Shown here piece after piece: positions 24,231 to 33,080 of a stretch of 38,153 nt of DNA. Origin of the DNA: Sphingomonas bacterium (GTDB lineage Bacteria > Pseudomonadota > Alphaproteobacteria > Sphingomonadales > Sphingomonadaceae); contig JASBRX010000033.1 of NCBI GenBank assembly GCA_030149245.1, positions 1 through 38,153 on the forward strand, read 5' to 3'. Numbering within the stretch: the stretch's first letter is position 1; each line of letters begins with the position of its first letter. A program made the translations under genes and the position numbers. The notes below the pieces were generated by a model, which saw only the letters and a program-made list of their open reading frames with translations, made no database searches and was not told the origin of the DNA.

Positions 24231-26830
24231 CAGAACTTCGCCGAAGCGCCGGCCCAGAAGGTCCGGCCATAGCGCTCATTCTGGGTCAGCCAGTCGGTCC
24301 GGTCACCCTGATATTGACGGGTCGGCTCGTCGGTCAGGTTCTGCGCCTCGGCGAAGACCGAGATATTCTCGGTGATCTGGAACTTTACCTTGGCGTCAAG
24401 CCGGCGCAGATCGTCATTATACTGATCCTGATAGGCCAGACCGCCCACCGCGATCAGCGATGCGCCGGTATTGTGGTACGCGACCGACGCCTCGATCGGC
24501 CCGGCCTGGTAGAAGATCTGCGCACCATAGAGAAATTCCGACTGGCTCGGGAAGGTCGAGACGCGGCCATTGGGCAACGTCAGCGACGAGCTGACCAGCG
24601 TGCCGTTCGCCTCGAAGCCAAAGCCCGAGAGGAAGCCCGGCAGGAAGGTGAACTGCATCTGGAACGCCGCCTCGACCCCGATCAGCTCGGCCTTGTCGGC
24701 ATTTTGCGGCTGCGAGAAGCTCAGCCGCTCGAAATTGAGGCCGGCAAAGCTGGTGTTGGTCAGCGTGTAGTTCTGGGTGAAGATCGGGTTGTCGATATAT
24801 TTGACGAACGCGCCGAGCGAGATCAGCCCGCCCTTGGCGAAATAATATTCCGCCGACAGGTCTAGGCTGTCCGCGCGATAGGGGAGCAGATCGGGGTTGC
24901 CGGTCGAGAAGCTGCCCTCGAACGTCCCGTTGCCGTTGCCGTCCTCATAAGAGAGCGCGCCGCCGGGCGAGAGCTGGCTATAGTTCGGGCGCCCCAGATT
25001 GCGGGTATAGGCCATGCGGAAGCTGAACTTGTCGCCCGCGTCCATGCGGATGATGACGCTGGGCAGCCAGTCGGAATATGCGTTGCGCTCCTGCACCGGT
25101 ACGATGGTCGTGCCGTTCTGCAAGCGCGACCCGGTCACCGTGCTGGTGGTCCGCTCATAGCGCAGTCCCGGCGTGATCGTCAGCGGCCCGAACTTCAGGC
25201 TCGCCATCGCATAGCCCGCCCACACATCTTCCTCGATAAAGATGTCGTTGAGCGTGGCATTCGCCAGCGTCGCGGCATTGTCGCGGACGAAATAGGGGCC
25301 GGTCAGATTGGCGGCGGTCCAGGCGGTGATCGCAGCCGCGTCGATCGTCGGGCCATTGGCATAGGGCCGGTGGTCGCCGTCGGGATAGACCAGCACCGTC
25401 GGGCCGGCGAGATTGAACTGGGCCAAGGTGAACCGCGTTGCCGCGTTGCCACCACGGGTCCAGGTATCGTTGCGGCTGTCAAAGCTCTTATCGGTCAGGC
25501 GGAATTTGCCGCCCGCCGCGACGAAGCTGTCTTCCATGCCCGGGATCGTCCAGGTCAGGTCGGCTTTGCCCTGCCAGATATCCTCGTCGCCCGTCTCGAA
25601 CTGCTCGGCATATTGGCGGAAGTTCAGCTGGCTGGCGGCGCATTCGGTGCGGGGCGTTGCGGTAAAGACCCGCTCGGCGAAGTTGAAATCGACCGTGCCG
25701 GGGTTGCAGCGGAACTGCCACAACTGGTTCGGCTCGCGCACCTCATTGTGCACGCGCGCGACGACATAATCGACCTTTAGGTCGCCGAACCGGCTCGATC
25801 CGCCCAGCATCCCGGCCAGGATCGACTTTTCCTTATACTCAAGGCGCAAGTCCTGACGGCGCTCCGGGCCGCTGCCACCGCCGACGCCGACATTCGGCGT
25901 TCCCGTCACGGTCCCGCTGTTGCCGCCCGCCGCGAAGCTGAACGCCGGCGAGGCAATCAGCGCATCGGTCGCGAAATCGAGGCGATAGCGCTGGCGATAT
26001 TCGTCCTCGGTGAACTTCGAATAAATGCCGCGCAGATAGAGTTCATGATCGCCGGAGCGCCAGTCGAGCGACCCCGCTGCGCCGATCCGTTCGCGCTTCA
26101 GGCTGTAGTCGGTATATTTGATGTTGATCGGCATCCCGCCGCGCGCAGCGCCCGCGACCGGGCGCCAGTCGTCGGGATAGACGCCATAGCTGGCAAAGGT
26201 CCGCTCCGAATAGCTGCCGCCGATCAGCACGCCGAACTCTTCGTCCGCACCGAAACGCGCACCGACGCTCACGTCGCCGCGTACCGGCACTTTCTCGTTC
26301 AGCTCCTGATAGCCGACCTGTCCATTGGCTTGAAGGATGAAGCGATCGCGGAAATCAAACGCAGTCTGAGGCACCAGGTTGATCGAGCCGCCAATCCCCT
26401 GCCCGTCCTGATTTGCCGTCTTCGCCTTGCTCACCTCAACGCGATTGAGCAGCTGGCCCGACACGATGTCGAGCGGCAGCGAGCGGTTCTGGCCATCCGG
26501 ATTGCCAATCTCAACGCCACCAAAAGTGTAGTTGTTGAGGTCGGAGGGAATACCGCGGATCGCGACATAGCGGCCCTCGCCCTGGTCATAGGTGACGCCG
26601 ACGCCGGGGAGCCGCTCGACCACTTCGGCGACGTTTCGGTCGGGAAGGCGACCGATCTCGTCCGCTGCGGCAACGTCGATGATCCCGATCGCGTCGCGCT
26701 TGATCTCGATCGCCCGCTCCTGCTGCGCGCGCTGACCGGTCACGACGATCTCGTCATCGGCAACCTCCTGCGCATGCGCGGACAAGATAATAGCCGGCAG
26801 AGCGGCGGTGGCGCACAGCAACATTTTCAT
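24230..26830 (-). CDS. TonB-dependent outer-membrane receptor
   Basis: An 866-residue receptor that imports a large or scarce ligand across the outer membrane using TonB energy. A signal peptide (MKMLLCATAALPAIILSAHAQ) is followed by a TonB-box-like DEIVVTGQRAQ. The plug domain covers about residues 45-165 (LPDRNVAEVVERLPGVGV; RYVAIRGIPSDLNNYTFGGV; RVEVSKAKTANQDGQGIGGSI). The beta-barrel ends in the terminal Phe of WAGASAKF, the expected BAM signal. The plug resembles the subfamily common in Caulobacter, Xanthomonas and sphingomonads that often handles carbohydrates, but the ligand cannot be read here; no SusD, regulator or glycosidase is adjacent. The ATG at 26830 is set by AGGGGG 8 nt upstream, which lies in a hairpin. 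Confidence 0.93.
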   Translation of the reverse strand: MKMLLCATAALPAIILSAHAQEVADDEIVVTGQRAQQERAIEIKRDAIGIIDVAAADEIGRLPDRNVAEVVERLPGVGVTYDQGEGRYVAIRGIPSDLNNYTFGGVEIGNPDGQNRSLPLDIVSGQLLNRVEVSKAKTANQDGQGIGGSINLVPQTAFDFRDRFILQANGQVGYQELNEKVPVRGDVSVGARFGADEEFGVLIGGSYSERTFASYGVYPDDWRPVAGAARGGMPINIKYTDYSLKRERIGAAGSLDWRSGDHELYLRGIYSKFTEDEYRQRYRLDFATDALIASPAFSFAAGGNSGTVTGTPNVGVGGGSGPERRQDLRLEYKEKSILAGMLGGSSRFGDLKVDYVVARVHNEVREPNQLWQFRCNPGTVDFNFAERVFTATPRTECAASQLNFRQYAEQFETGDEDIWQGKADLTWTIPGMEDSFVAAGGKFRLTDKSFDSRNDTWTRGGNAATRFTLAQFNLAGPTVLVYPDGDHRPYANGPTIDAAAITAWTAANLTGPYFVRDNAATLANATLNDIFIEEDVWAGYAMASLKFGPLTITPGLRYERTTSTVTGSRLQNGTTIVPVQERNAYSDWLPSVIIRMDAGDKFSFRMAYTRNLGRPNYSQLSPGGALSYEDGNGNGTFEGSFSTGNPDLLPYRADSLDLSAEYYFAKGGLISLGAFVKYIDNPIFTQNYTLTNTSFAGLNFERLSFSQPQNADKAELIGVEAAFQMQFTFLPGFLSGFGFEANGTLVSSSLTLPNGRVSTFPSQSEFLYGAQIFYQAGPIEASVAYHNTGASLIAVGGLAYQDQYNDDLRRLDAKVKFQITENISVFAEAQNLTDEPTRQYQGDRTDWLTQNERYGRTFWAGASAKF

Positions 26831-26838
26831 TTTCGGAT

Positions 26839-26857
26839 CCCCCTGATCGTTAGGGGG
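26839..26857 (-). promoter_or_regulatory. Hairpin that contains the receptor's ribosome binding site
   Basis: On the minus strand CCCCCT (26857-26852), a 7-nt loop, and AGGGGG (26844-26839) can pair. The 3' arm is the Shine-Dalgarno sequence of the TonB receptor, ending 8 nt before its ATG. Folding would hide the site, so translational control by an RNA or protein is possible. Confidence 0.45.
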
Positions 26858-26997
26858 CGGCTAAGGTCGTTTCGCGACTGCAGCATGAAGGCTTCGCGAC
26901 AACCCCGCGACCTTGGCATAGCAAGTTTATGACAAGGGTGTCCGATGGACGAGCGGTCTTGCCCCGGCTTATAGGGATCAAAAGAGGAGACCTGATC

Positions 26998-27972
26998 TTG
27001 GCCGACCATTTCGTCCGTCCCGACACCCGCGCCTTTCTCGACATGCTCGCCGCAATGCCGGAAATGCCGTGGCCGCCCACCCCCGCCGCCTATCGCGCGC
27101 AATATCTGGCGATGAAGGACCTGGTCGATCTGCCGCAGGGCGAACTGGCAACGATCAAGGATTTGACGATCCCCGGCCCCGCTGGCGACATCCCCGCCCG
27201 CCTGTTCGACGTGCGCGAGAAGCGCGAACCCGGCCCGGTCGTGCTGTTTTTCCACGGCGGCGGCTTCGTCATCGGCAATATCGACAGCCATGCCAGCTTC
27301 ACCGCCGAGCTGAGCCGCGCGCTCGACCTGCCGGTGGTATCGGTCGATTATCGCCTGGCTCCGGAAAACCCTTGGCCCGCCGCATCGGACGATTGCGAAG
27401 CGGCAGCGCGCTGGGTCGCGTCCAGCCCCGCAGAGCTCGGCCGCGCGGTCACCAGCATTGCGCTGGCGGGCGACAGCGCCGGGGGACAGATCGCCGCGGT
27501 CGCCGCGATCGACCTGCGCGACACCCCCGCTGCGGTCCCGGTGATCGGTCAGCTGCTGATCTACCCTGCAGCGGACGTCGGCGGCAGCTACCCTTCGGCC
27601 GACCATTTCGGCGACGGCTATCTGCTCACGGCCAAGGCGATGGACTGGTTCAACGAATGCTATGCCGCCGATGTCGCCCATCCCCGCGCCTCGCCGATGC
27701 GCCATGCCACGCTGGAGGGCCTGCCCCCTGCGCTCGTCCTCACCGCCAGCCTCGATCCGATCCGCGATCAGGGCCGCGCCTATGCCGGTGCATTGGCAGC
27801 GGCCGGCGTGCCGGTCGTGTTCCGGGAAGCAGTGGGCAATATCCACGGCTTCATCACGCTGCGCCGCGCCATTCCTTCGGGTCAGGGCGATGTCGCGGGC
27901 ATGCTGGTCGCGTTCCGCGCGCTGCTGACCGAGGCTGAGGCGAACCGCGTGATGGCGCAGGCCGCCGCATGA
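26998..27972 (+). CDS. HSL-family alpha/beta hydrolase (esterase)
   Basis: A 324-residue carboxylesterase of the hormone-sensitive-lipase (family IV) type, probably cytoplasmic. The HGGG oxyanion motif is at residues 86-89 (FFHGGGFVIGN), the nucleophile is Ser160 in GDSAGG, and Asp253 (SLDPIRDQG) and His283 (GNIHGF) complete the triad. YRLAPENPWPAA is the usual family segment. The substrate is unknown; short-chain acyl esters are typical. I start at TTG 26998: AGAGGAGA lies 7 nt upstream and the conserved N-terminus begins there, while an upstream in-frame start at 26929 has no such site. The stop overlaps rppH as ATGA. It is divergent from the TonB receptor. Confidence 0.92.
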   Translation: MADHFVRPDTRAFLDMLAAMPEMPWPPTPAAYRAQYLAMKDLVDLPQGELATIKDLTIPGPAGDIPARLFDVREKREPGPVVLFFHGGGFVIGNIDSHASFTAELSRALDLPVVSVDYRLAPENPWPAASDDCEAAARWVASSPAELGRAVTSIALAGDSAGGQIAAVAAIDLRDTPAAVPVIGQLLIYPAADVGGSYPSADHFGDGYLLTAKAMDWFNECYAADVAHPRASPMRHATLEGLPPALVLTASLDPIRDQGRAYAGALAAAGVPVVFREAVGNIHGFITLRRAIPSGQGDVAGMLVAFRALLTEAEANRVMAQAAA

Positions 27973-28469
27973 CCGACCGCGACGCGCTTCCCTATCGCCC
28001 CTGCGCGGGGGTGATCCTGCTCAACGCGCACGGTCAGGTGTTCGTCGGCCAGCGCCTCGATTCGACGCTGGAGGCGTGGCAAATGCCGCAAGGCGGGATC
28101 GATCCGGGCGAAGACCCGCTCGAAGCTGCCTATCGCGAATTGTGGGAGGAGACCGGCGTCGTCCGCGACCATGTCGAACTGCTCGCCGCGCCCGACATCG
28201 AGCTGGAATATGACCTGCCCGACGATCTGATCGGCAAGGTGTGGAAGGGCAAATGGCGCGGCCAGCGCCAGCGCTGGTTCCTGTTCCGGCTGACCGCGGG
28301 GGACGAGGCGATCGACATCGCCACCGCCGAACCCGAATTCCGCGCGTGGCGCTGGCTCGACCCGCGCGAGCTGCCTGACGTGATCGTCCCGTTCAAGCGC
28401 GATCTCTATGTCCGGCTTCTCGACATTTTCGCCCAGCCGCTGGGCCTAAGCGATGGGGAGCGCGCCTGA
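27969..28469 (+). CDS. rppH: RNA 5'-pyrophosphohydrolase RppH (Nudix)
   Basis: A 166-residue Nudix hydrolase that removes pyrophosphate from the 5' triphosphate of mRNAs and so primes them for RNase E. The Nudix box spans Gly42 to Val64, with E48, R56-E57-L58 and E60-E61 all present (GGIDPGEDPLEAAYRELWEE, then TGV). RPCAGVILLN, WQMPQGG and KGKWRGQRQRWFLFR are RppH-specific segments. Length is normal. The ATG overlaps the esterase stop, so the two are translationally coupled although their functions seem unrelated. Confidence 0.95.
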   Translation: MTDRDALPYRPCAGVILLNAHGQVFVGQRLDSTLEAWQMPQGGIDPGEDPLEAAYRELWEETGVVRDHVELLAAPDIELEYDLPDDLIGKVWKGKWRGQRQRWFLFRLTAGDEAIDIATAEPEFRAWRWLDPRELPDVIVPFKRDLYVRLLDIFAQPLGLSDGERA

Positions 28470-28507
28470 TGTTGCACCGCACTCGATCTTTTGACCGGAA
28501 TCCTATA

Positions 28508-28519
28508 GTAACCGGTTAC
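28508..28519 (+). promoter_or_regulatory. 12-bp palindrome directly before the DUF481 start
   Basis: GTAACCGGTTAC is perfectly self-complementary and abuts the ATG at 28520. A TATAGT hexamer (28504-28509) precedes and partly overlaps it. The stretch 28472-28519 is AT-richer than the surrounding genes, as expected for a promoter or operator. No convincing -35 at the right distance was found. Confidence 0.4.
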
Positions 28520-29467
28520 ATGCGCACATCCCTGCTCCTGCTCGTCGCAGCCCCGCTGCTGCTCGCCAACGCCGATGTCACCGCATCATCGCCGCAGGAG
28601 GCACCACCGCCCCCGCCGCCCAACCAGTCGGTCGAGCGCTCGTCGGAGGTCAAGGCGATGCTCGACGCCGCGATGAAGGCGGGCGACGAGGGCGCAGTCA
28701 ACGCGATCGTCAAATATGCCAAGGCAGCCGACAAGGAGCGCGCAGCGCAGTTTGAAAAGGCGGCAAGCGCATGGAAACGTGAACGCAAAGAAGCCGCCGA
28801 GCGCCGCCTGCGTGAGGCAAAGTTCCTCGATCTGGTCAAGGGCCGCGCCGAGCTGGGCGGCTATTTCACCACCGGCAACACCGAAACGCTCGGCCTGACC
28901 GGTATCCTCGACCTCAAGCGGGAGGCGCTGCGCTGGCGGCACAAGCTGCGCGTTCAGGCCGACTATCAGGAAAGCCTCGGCCAGACCGTCCGCGAACGCT
29001 ATCTCGCGTCTTATGAGCCGAACTGGAAGATCGACGACCGCGCCTATGTCTATGGTGCGGCGCAATTTGAGAGCGACCGCTTCCTGGGCTTCGACGAGCG
29101 CTATGCGATCTCGGCCGGCGCCGGCTATTCGGCGGTTAAGTCCCCCGCGCTGACGCTCGACCTCGAAATCGGCCCGGCGTTCCGCTACACCGAGTTCGTC
29201 ACCGCCCCGACCGAACGCCAGGTGGCGGCACGCGGCAAGCTCGACCTCGACTGGAAGCTGAGCCGAGGCGTGACCTTCAGCCAGGACGCGTCCGCCTTCG
29301 TCGAGCAGCAGAACAGCACGATCACCGGCAAATCCGCACTGCGCGTCAAGCTGTTCGGCCCCTTTTCGACCCAGATGTCCTATGCTGTGAACTACGAAAG
29401 CGCGCCGCCCAATGGGCGCAAGTCCACCGACACGACCACTCGGGCATCGCTGTTGGTGGATTTCTGA
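28520..29467 (+). CDS. DUF481 outer-membrane beta-barrel protein (YdiY-like)
   Basis: A 315-residue protein with a signal peptide (MRTSLLLLVAAPLLLANADV), a Pro-rich linker (PPPPPPNQ), a charged helical segment (about residues 35-115, Ala/Lys/Glu-rich) and a C-terminal DUF481 barrel that starts at ELGGYFTTGNTETLGL and ends in the aromatic residue of LLVDF. DUF481 proteins are salt-induced outer-membrane barrels of unknown function. The frame reaches back to 28469, where an ATG overlaps the rppH stop and GGGGAG lies 8 nt upstream. I still prefer 28520, because 9 of the 16 codons between the two end in A or T, unlike the coding DNA around them, and because the signal peptide starts there. Confidence 0.85.
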   Translation: MRTSLLLLVAAPLLLANADVTASSPQEAPPPPPPNQSVERSSEVKAMLDAAMKAGDEGAVNAIVKYAKAADKERAAQFEKAASAWKRERKEAAERRLREAKFLDLVKGRAELGGYFTTGNTETLGLTGILDLKREALRWRHKLRVQADYQESLGQTVRERYLASYEPNWKIDDRAYVYGAAQFESDRFLGFDERYAISAGAGYSAVKSPALTLDLEIGPAFRYTEFVTAPTERQVAARGKLDLDWKLSRGVTFSQDASAFVEQQNSTITGKSALRVKLFGPFSTQMSYAVNYESAPPNGRKSTDTTTRASLLVDF

Positions 29468-29546
29468 AGCGCGGAAACCGGTATCGCCTGATACTTTTCC
29501 AACGCCGGGGGTTCACCGCGCGGATGTGACCCGATAGACCGGGTTC

Positions 29547-30752
29547 ATGGGGCTGAACACAATCGAAGCCGCCGCGGTCGAGGCGGCCCGCGCCGCGCCG
29601 ATGCTGGCGCAGGTCGAACGCTGGGTCGCGGTCAATAGCGGCACGCGCAATCTGGATGGGCTGGCGACGATGGCGGTGCTGCTTGCCGACGCCTTTGCCG
29701 CCTTGCCCGGCGACCTCACACTGGTCGAACCCAGCCCGGTCGAGATGGTCGATACCAGCGGCACGGTGCAATCGCTCGTCCATGGCCGCCATCTGCATCT
29801 GCGTGTGCGGCCCGAGACTCCGGTGCAGATGCTGTTCACCGGCCATATGGACACCGTCTTCCCCGCCGATCACCCGTTCCAGAGCGCGACCTGGCTGCCC
29901 GACGGCATCCTCAACGCGCCCGGCGCGGCGGACATGAAAGGCGGCCTCTCGCTGATGCTCGCCGCCCTGCGCGCGGTAGAGGCGAGCCCCGCCGCCGCCC
30001 GTTTCGGCTATGAAGTCGTGATCAACTCCGACGAGGAAACCGGCTCCTTCGCCTCCGCCGCGCTGATCGCGCAGGCGGCGCAAGGCAAGGTCGCAGCGCT
30101 CACCTACGAACCCGCACTCCCCGACGGCACGCTCGCGGGTGCACGCGGCGGGACCGGCAATTTTTCGATCGTGGTGCGCGGGCGCAGCGCCCATGCCGGC
30201 CGCAACCCGCGCGACGGCCGCAACGCGCTGGTCGCCGCCGCCGATCTCGCGCTGCGGCTGTCGCAGCTGATGACCGAAGACCTCTCGGTCAATCCGGCGC
30301 GGATCGAGGGCGGCGGGCCGAATAACGTCGTCCCCGACCTCGCGATCCTGCGCGTCAATTTCCGCCCCGCCTCGCCCGACGCCATCCAGCGCGCCGGGGC
30401 CGCAGTCCACGCACTCGCCGACGCGATCGCCGCCGACCATGATGTCTCGGTCCATGTCCATGGCGGTTTCAACCGCCCGCCCAAGCCGATCGACCCGGGT
30501 GCCGAGCGCCTGTTCGGTCTGGTCAAGCAAGCCGGCGCCGATCTCGACATCCCCGTCGCCTGGAAAGCAACCGGCGGGGTGTGCGACGGCAACAACATCG
30601 CCGCCTGCGGCGTCCCCGTCGTCGACACGATGGGCGCGCGCGGCGGCGCCATCCATTCGCAGGAGGAATTTCTGATCGCCGACAGCCTGCCCGAACGCGC
30701 CGCTCTGTCGGCGCTGACCATCCTGCGCATCATCGAAAAGGGCCGCGTATGA
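29547..30752 (+). CDS. M20 family metallohydrolase in the ast operon
   Basis: A 401-residue zinc-dependent hydrolase of the M20 (carboxypeptidase G2/ArgE) family. Metal ligands and catalytic residues are visible: His100 and Asp102 (GHMDT), Asp129 (GAADMKGG), Glu163-Glu164 (SDEETGS) and the C-terminal His of GGAIHSQEE. The dimerisation domain includes RGRSAHAGRNPRDGRNAL. The stop overlaps the astA start as ATGA, so it is the first gene of an M20-astA-astB operon. Family members remove N-acyl or glutamyl groups from amino acids. In this setting it may remove succinate from N-succinylglutamate, the AstE step, but that is inference. No signal peptide is seen. Confidence 0.9.
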   Translation: MGLNTIEAAAVEAARAAPMLAQVERWVAVNSGTRNLDGLATMAVLLADAFAALPGDLTLVEPSPVEMVDTSGTVQSLVHGRHLHLRVRPETPVQMLFTGHMDTVFPADHPFQSATWLPDGILNAPGAADMKGGLSLMLAALRAVEASPAAARFGYEVVINSDEETGSFASAALIAQAAQGKVAALTYEPALPDGTLAGARGGTGNFSIVVRGRSAHAGRNPRDGRNALVAAADLALRLSQLMTEDLSVNPARIEGGGPNNVVPDLAILRVNFRPASPDAIQRAGAAVHALADAIAADHDVSVHVHGGFNRPPKPIDPGAERLFGLVKQAGADLDIPVAWKATGGVCDGNNIAACGVPVVDTMGARGGAIHSQEEFLIADSLPERAALSALTILRIIEKGRV

Positions 30753-31759
30753 CCTTCATCATCCGTCCCGCCCGCGCCGACGACCTGCAGCATCTCTACG
30801 AGATGGCCAAGCTCACCGGCGGCGGCTTCACCAACCTTCCTCCCGAAAAGCCCGCGCTGAAGGCCAAGCTCGAACGCAGCGCCGAGGCCTTCGCCCGCAC
30901 CGACGACGCAAAGAAGGACGAATTGTTCGTCCTCGTCCTCGAAAACACCGCGACCCAGGAAGTGCGCGGCACCTGCCAGATCTTCACGCAGGTCGGTCAG
31001 CGCTGGCCCTTCTACTCCTATCGCATGGGCACGGTGACCAAGCATAGCGAGGCGCTCGGCCGCACCTTCCGCGCCGAGATCCTCAACCTCGTCAACGATC
31101 TGGAGGGGTCGAGCGAGGTCGGCGGCCTGTTCCTCCACCCCGGCGAGCGTGCCGGGGGCCTTGGCATGCTGCTCGCGCGCAGCCGCTATCTGTTCATCGC
31201 CATGCACCGCGCCCGCTTCGCCGACCGCATTCTGGCCGAGCTGCGCGGGGTGATCGACGAGGCGGGCGGATCGCCCTTCTGGGACGGCGTTGCGGGGCGT
31301 TTCTTCGGGATGAGCTTCCAGCAGGCCGACGAATTCAACGCGATCCACGGCAACCAGTTCATCGCCGACCTGATGCCGCGCCACCCGGTCTACACCGCGA
31401 TGCTCACCGACCATGCGCGCAGCGTGATCGGCGTCCCCCACCCCTCGGGCCGCGCGGCGATGCGGATGCTGGAGCATGAAGGCTTCGCGTTCGAAAATTA
31501 CATCGATATCTTCGACGGCGGCCCGACCATGACCGCACGGACCGACCATGTGATGACGATCCGCGACTGCCGGACCCAGCCAGTCGTGGAGATCGCGCCG
31601 GGCGGGGACGCGAGCATCATCGCGCGCGGCACGCTCGCCGAGTTCCGCGCGTGTCACGGCCGGATCAAGCGCGGCGATGAGGGCGTAACGCTCGACCCCG
31701 CCGCCGCCGCACTGCTCGACGTCGGCGTGGGCCAGGACGTGTGCCATGCCCCGCGTTGA
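30749..31759 (+). CDS. astA: Arginine N-succinyltransferase
   Basis: A 336-residue enzyme catalysing the first step of the arginine succinyltransferase pathway: arginine plus succinyl-CoA to N2-succinylarginine. Family segments are visible: FIIRPARADDLQHLYEMAKLTGGGFTNLP in the N-terminus (shown here in part), FYSYRMGTVTKHSEAL, NDLEGSSEVGGLFLHPGER, FWDGVAGRFFGMSFQQAD and MRMLEHEGFAFENYIDIFDG. Length agrees with known AstA subunits. The start is the ATG overlapping the M20 stop; the longer frame from 30581 is an Arg-rich shadow of the M20 gene. The 3' end overlaps astB by 14 bp. Only one subunit-type gene is present. Confidence 0.95.
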   Translation: MTFIIRPARADDLQHLYEMAKLTGGGFTNLPPEKPALKAKLERSAEAFARTDDAKKDELFVLVLENTATQEVRGTCQIFTQVGQRWPFYSYRMGTVTKHSEALGRTFRAEILNLVNDLEGSSEVGGLFLHPGERAGGLGMLLARSRYLFIAMHRARFADRILAELRGVIDEAGGSPFWDGVAGRFFGMSFQQADEFNAIHGNQFIADLMPRHPVYTAMLTDHARSVIGVPHPSGRAAMRMLEHEGFAFENYIDIFDGGPTMTARTDHVMTIRDCRTQPVVEIAPGGDASIIARGTLAEFRACHGRIKRGDEGVTLDPAAAALLDVGVGQDVCHAPR

Positions 31760-33005
31760 GATCAACTTCGACGGGATCATCGGCCCCAGCCATAATTATG
31801 CCGGCCTCAGCCACGGCAACCTCGCCGCTACGCGCAATCAGGGGGCGGTGTCGCAACCCCGCGCGGCGGCGCTTCAGGGCATTGCCAAGATGCGCGCCAA
31901 CCTCGCGCTCGGGCTGACGCAGGGCATCCTCCTGCCCCACGCCCGCCCCGACCATCGCTGGCTGGACAGCCTCGCCACAACCTATGCCGACGCCGCCCCG
32001 CACCTTCAGGCGCAGGCGCTGTCGGCCTCTGCAATGTGGGCCGCCAACGCCGCCACCGTCTCCCCCGCGCCCGACACAGCCGACGGACGCTGCCACCTGA
32101 CCGTCGCCAACCTCGTCACGATGCCGCATCGCAGCCATGAATGGCCCGAGACGCTGGCCCAGCTCCGCCTCGCCTTCGCGCACGATGCCTTCCGCGTCCA
32201 CGGCCCCGTCCCTGCCCCGTTCGGAGACGAAGGCGCGGCCAACCATATGCGCCTTGCCCCCGACCATGACGCGCCGGGCGTCGAGGTATTCGTCTACGGC
32301 ATCAGCGGCGGCCCCTTCCCCGCCCGCCAGCACCGCGAGGCGAGCGCAACCGTCGTCCGCCGCCATGGGCTCGACCCCGCGCGCACTTTGTTCGTCCAGC
32401 AGTCCGAGGAAGCGATCGCCGCCGGCGCGTTCCACAATGACGTCGTCGCGGTTGCCAACGCCAACGTCCTCTTAGCGCACGAACTGGCCTTCGCCGACAA
32501 GGACAGCTTTTACGCCGATCTGCGCCGCTTGATGCCCCGCGTCGAAATCGTGGAAGTCCCAGCTGCCCAAGCCAGCCTGGCCGACGCGATCAGCTCATAT
32601 CTGTTCAACGCCCAATTGGTGACGCTGCCGGGCGGTGAGACCGGCCTCATCCTCCCCACCGAAGCCCGCGATACTCCAAGCGTATGGAGCTGGCTCCAGC
32701 GCCATCTCGCCGGAAACGGGCCGATCCGTCACCTCGAAGTGGTCGATGTCCGCCAATCGATGGCCAATGGCGGCGGCCCCGCCTGTCTGCGCCTGCGCGT
32801 CGTTGCCGACCCGGCGACCGTCGACCCCCGCTTCCTCGTCGATCCGGCAAAGCTCGACCGCATCGCCGCAATCATCGAAGCCCATTGGCCCGATGCCATC
32901 GCCCAGGACCAGATCGGCGACCCCACCCTGATCGCCCGCATTGCAACCGCGCGCACCGCGCTGCTCGACGCGCTCGGCATCGAACCGGAATCAGTGTCGG
33001 GTTAA
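31746..33005 (+). CDS. astB: N-succinylarginine dihydrolase
   Basis: A 419-residue cytoplasmic enzyme that converts N2-succinylarginine to N2-succinylornithine, ammonia and CO2, the second step of the AST pathway. The N-terminal INFDGIIGPSHNYAGLSHGN is highly conserved. The catalytic Cys347 lies in the MANGGGPACLRLRV motif, and VFHND-like AFHNDVVAVANANVLLAHE carries the active-site His. Length is slightly below the E. coli enzyme (447). astC, astD and astE are not in the window; a gene order ending at astB is seen here. Confidence 0.96.
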   Translation: MPRVEINFDGIIGPSHNYAGLSHGNLAATRNQGAVSQPRAAALQGIAKMRANLALGLTQGILLPHARPDHRWLDSLATTYADAAPHLQAQALSASAMWAANAATVSPAPDTADGRCHLTVANLVTMPHRSHEWPETLAQLRLAFAHDAFRVHGPVPAPFGDEGAANHMRLAPDHDAPGVEVFVYGISGGPFPARQHREASATVVRRHGLDPARTLFVQQSEEAIAAGAFHNDVVAVANANVLLAHELAFADKDSFYADLRRLMPRVEIVEVPAAQASLADAISSYLFNAQLVTLPGGETGLILPTEARDTPSVWSWLQRHLAGNGPIRHLEVVDVRQSMANGGGPACLRLRVVADPATVDPRFLVDPAKLDRIAAIIEAHWPDAIAQDQIGDPTLIARIATARTALLDALGIEPESVSG

Positions 33006-33080
33006 TTGACAGGTAACCATAGTCGTTAATGCGAAACCCGCCAATTCCGTATTTGGCCCGGGTCTTGCGTAACGATTGCC

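Noticed and set aside
33006..33080. TTGACA as a sigma-70 promoter for the 71-residue gene
   Set aside because: No -10-like hexamer lies 16-18 nt downstream, so it is not listed as a promoter.
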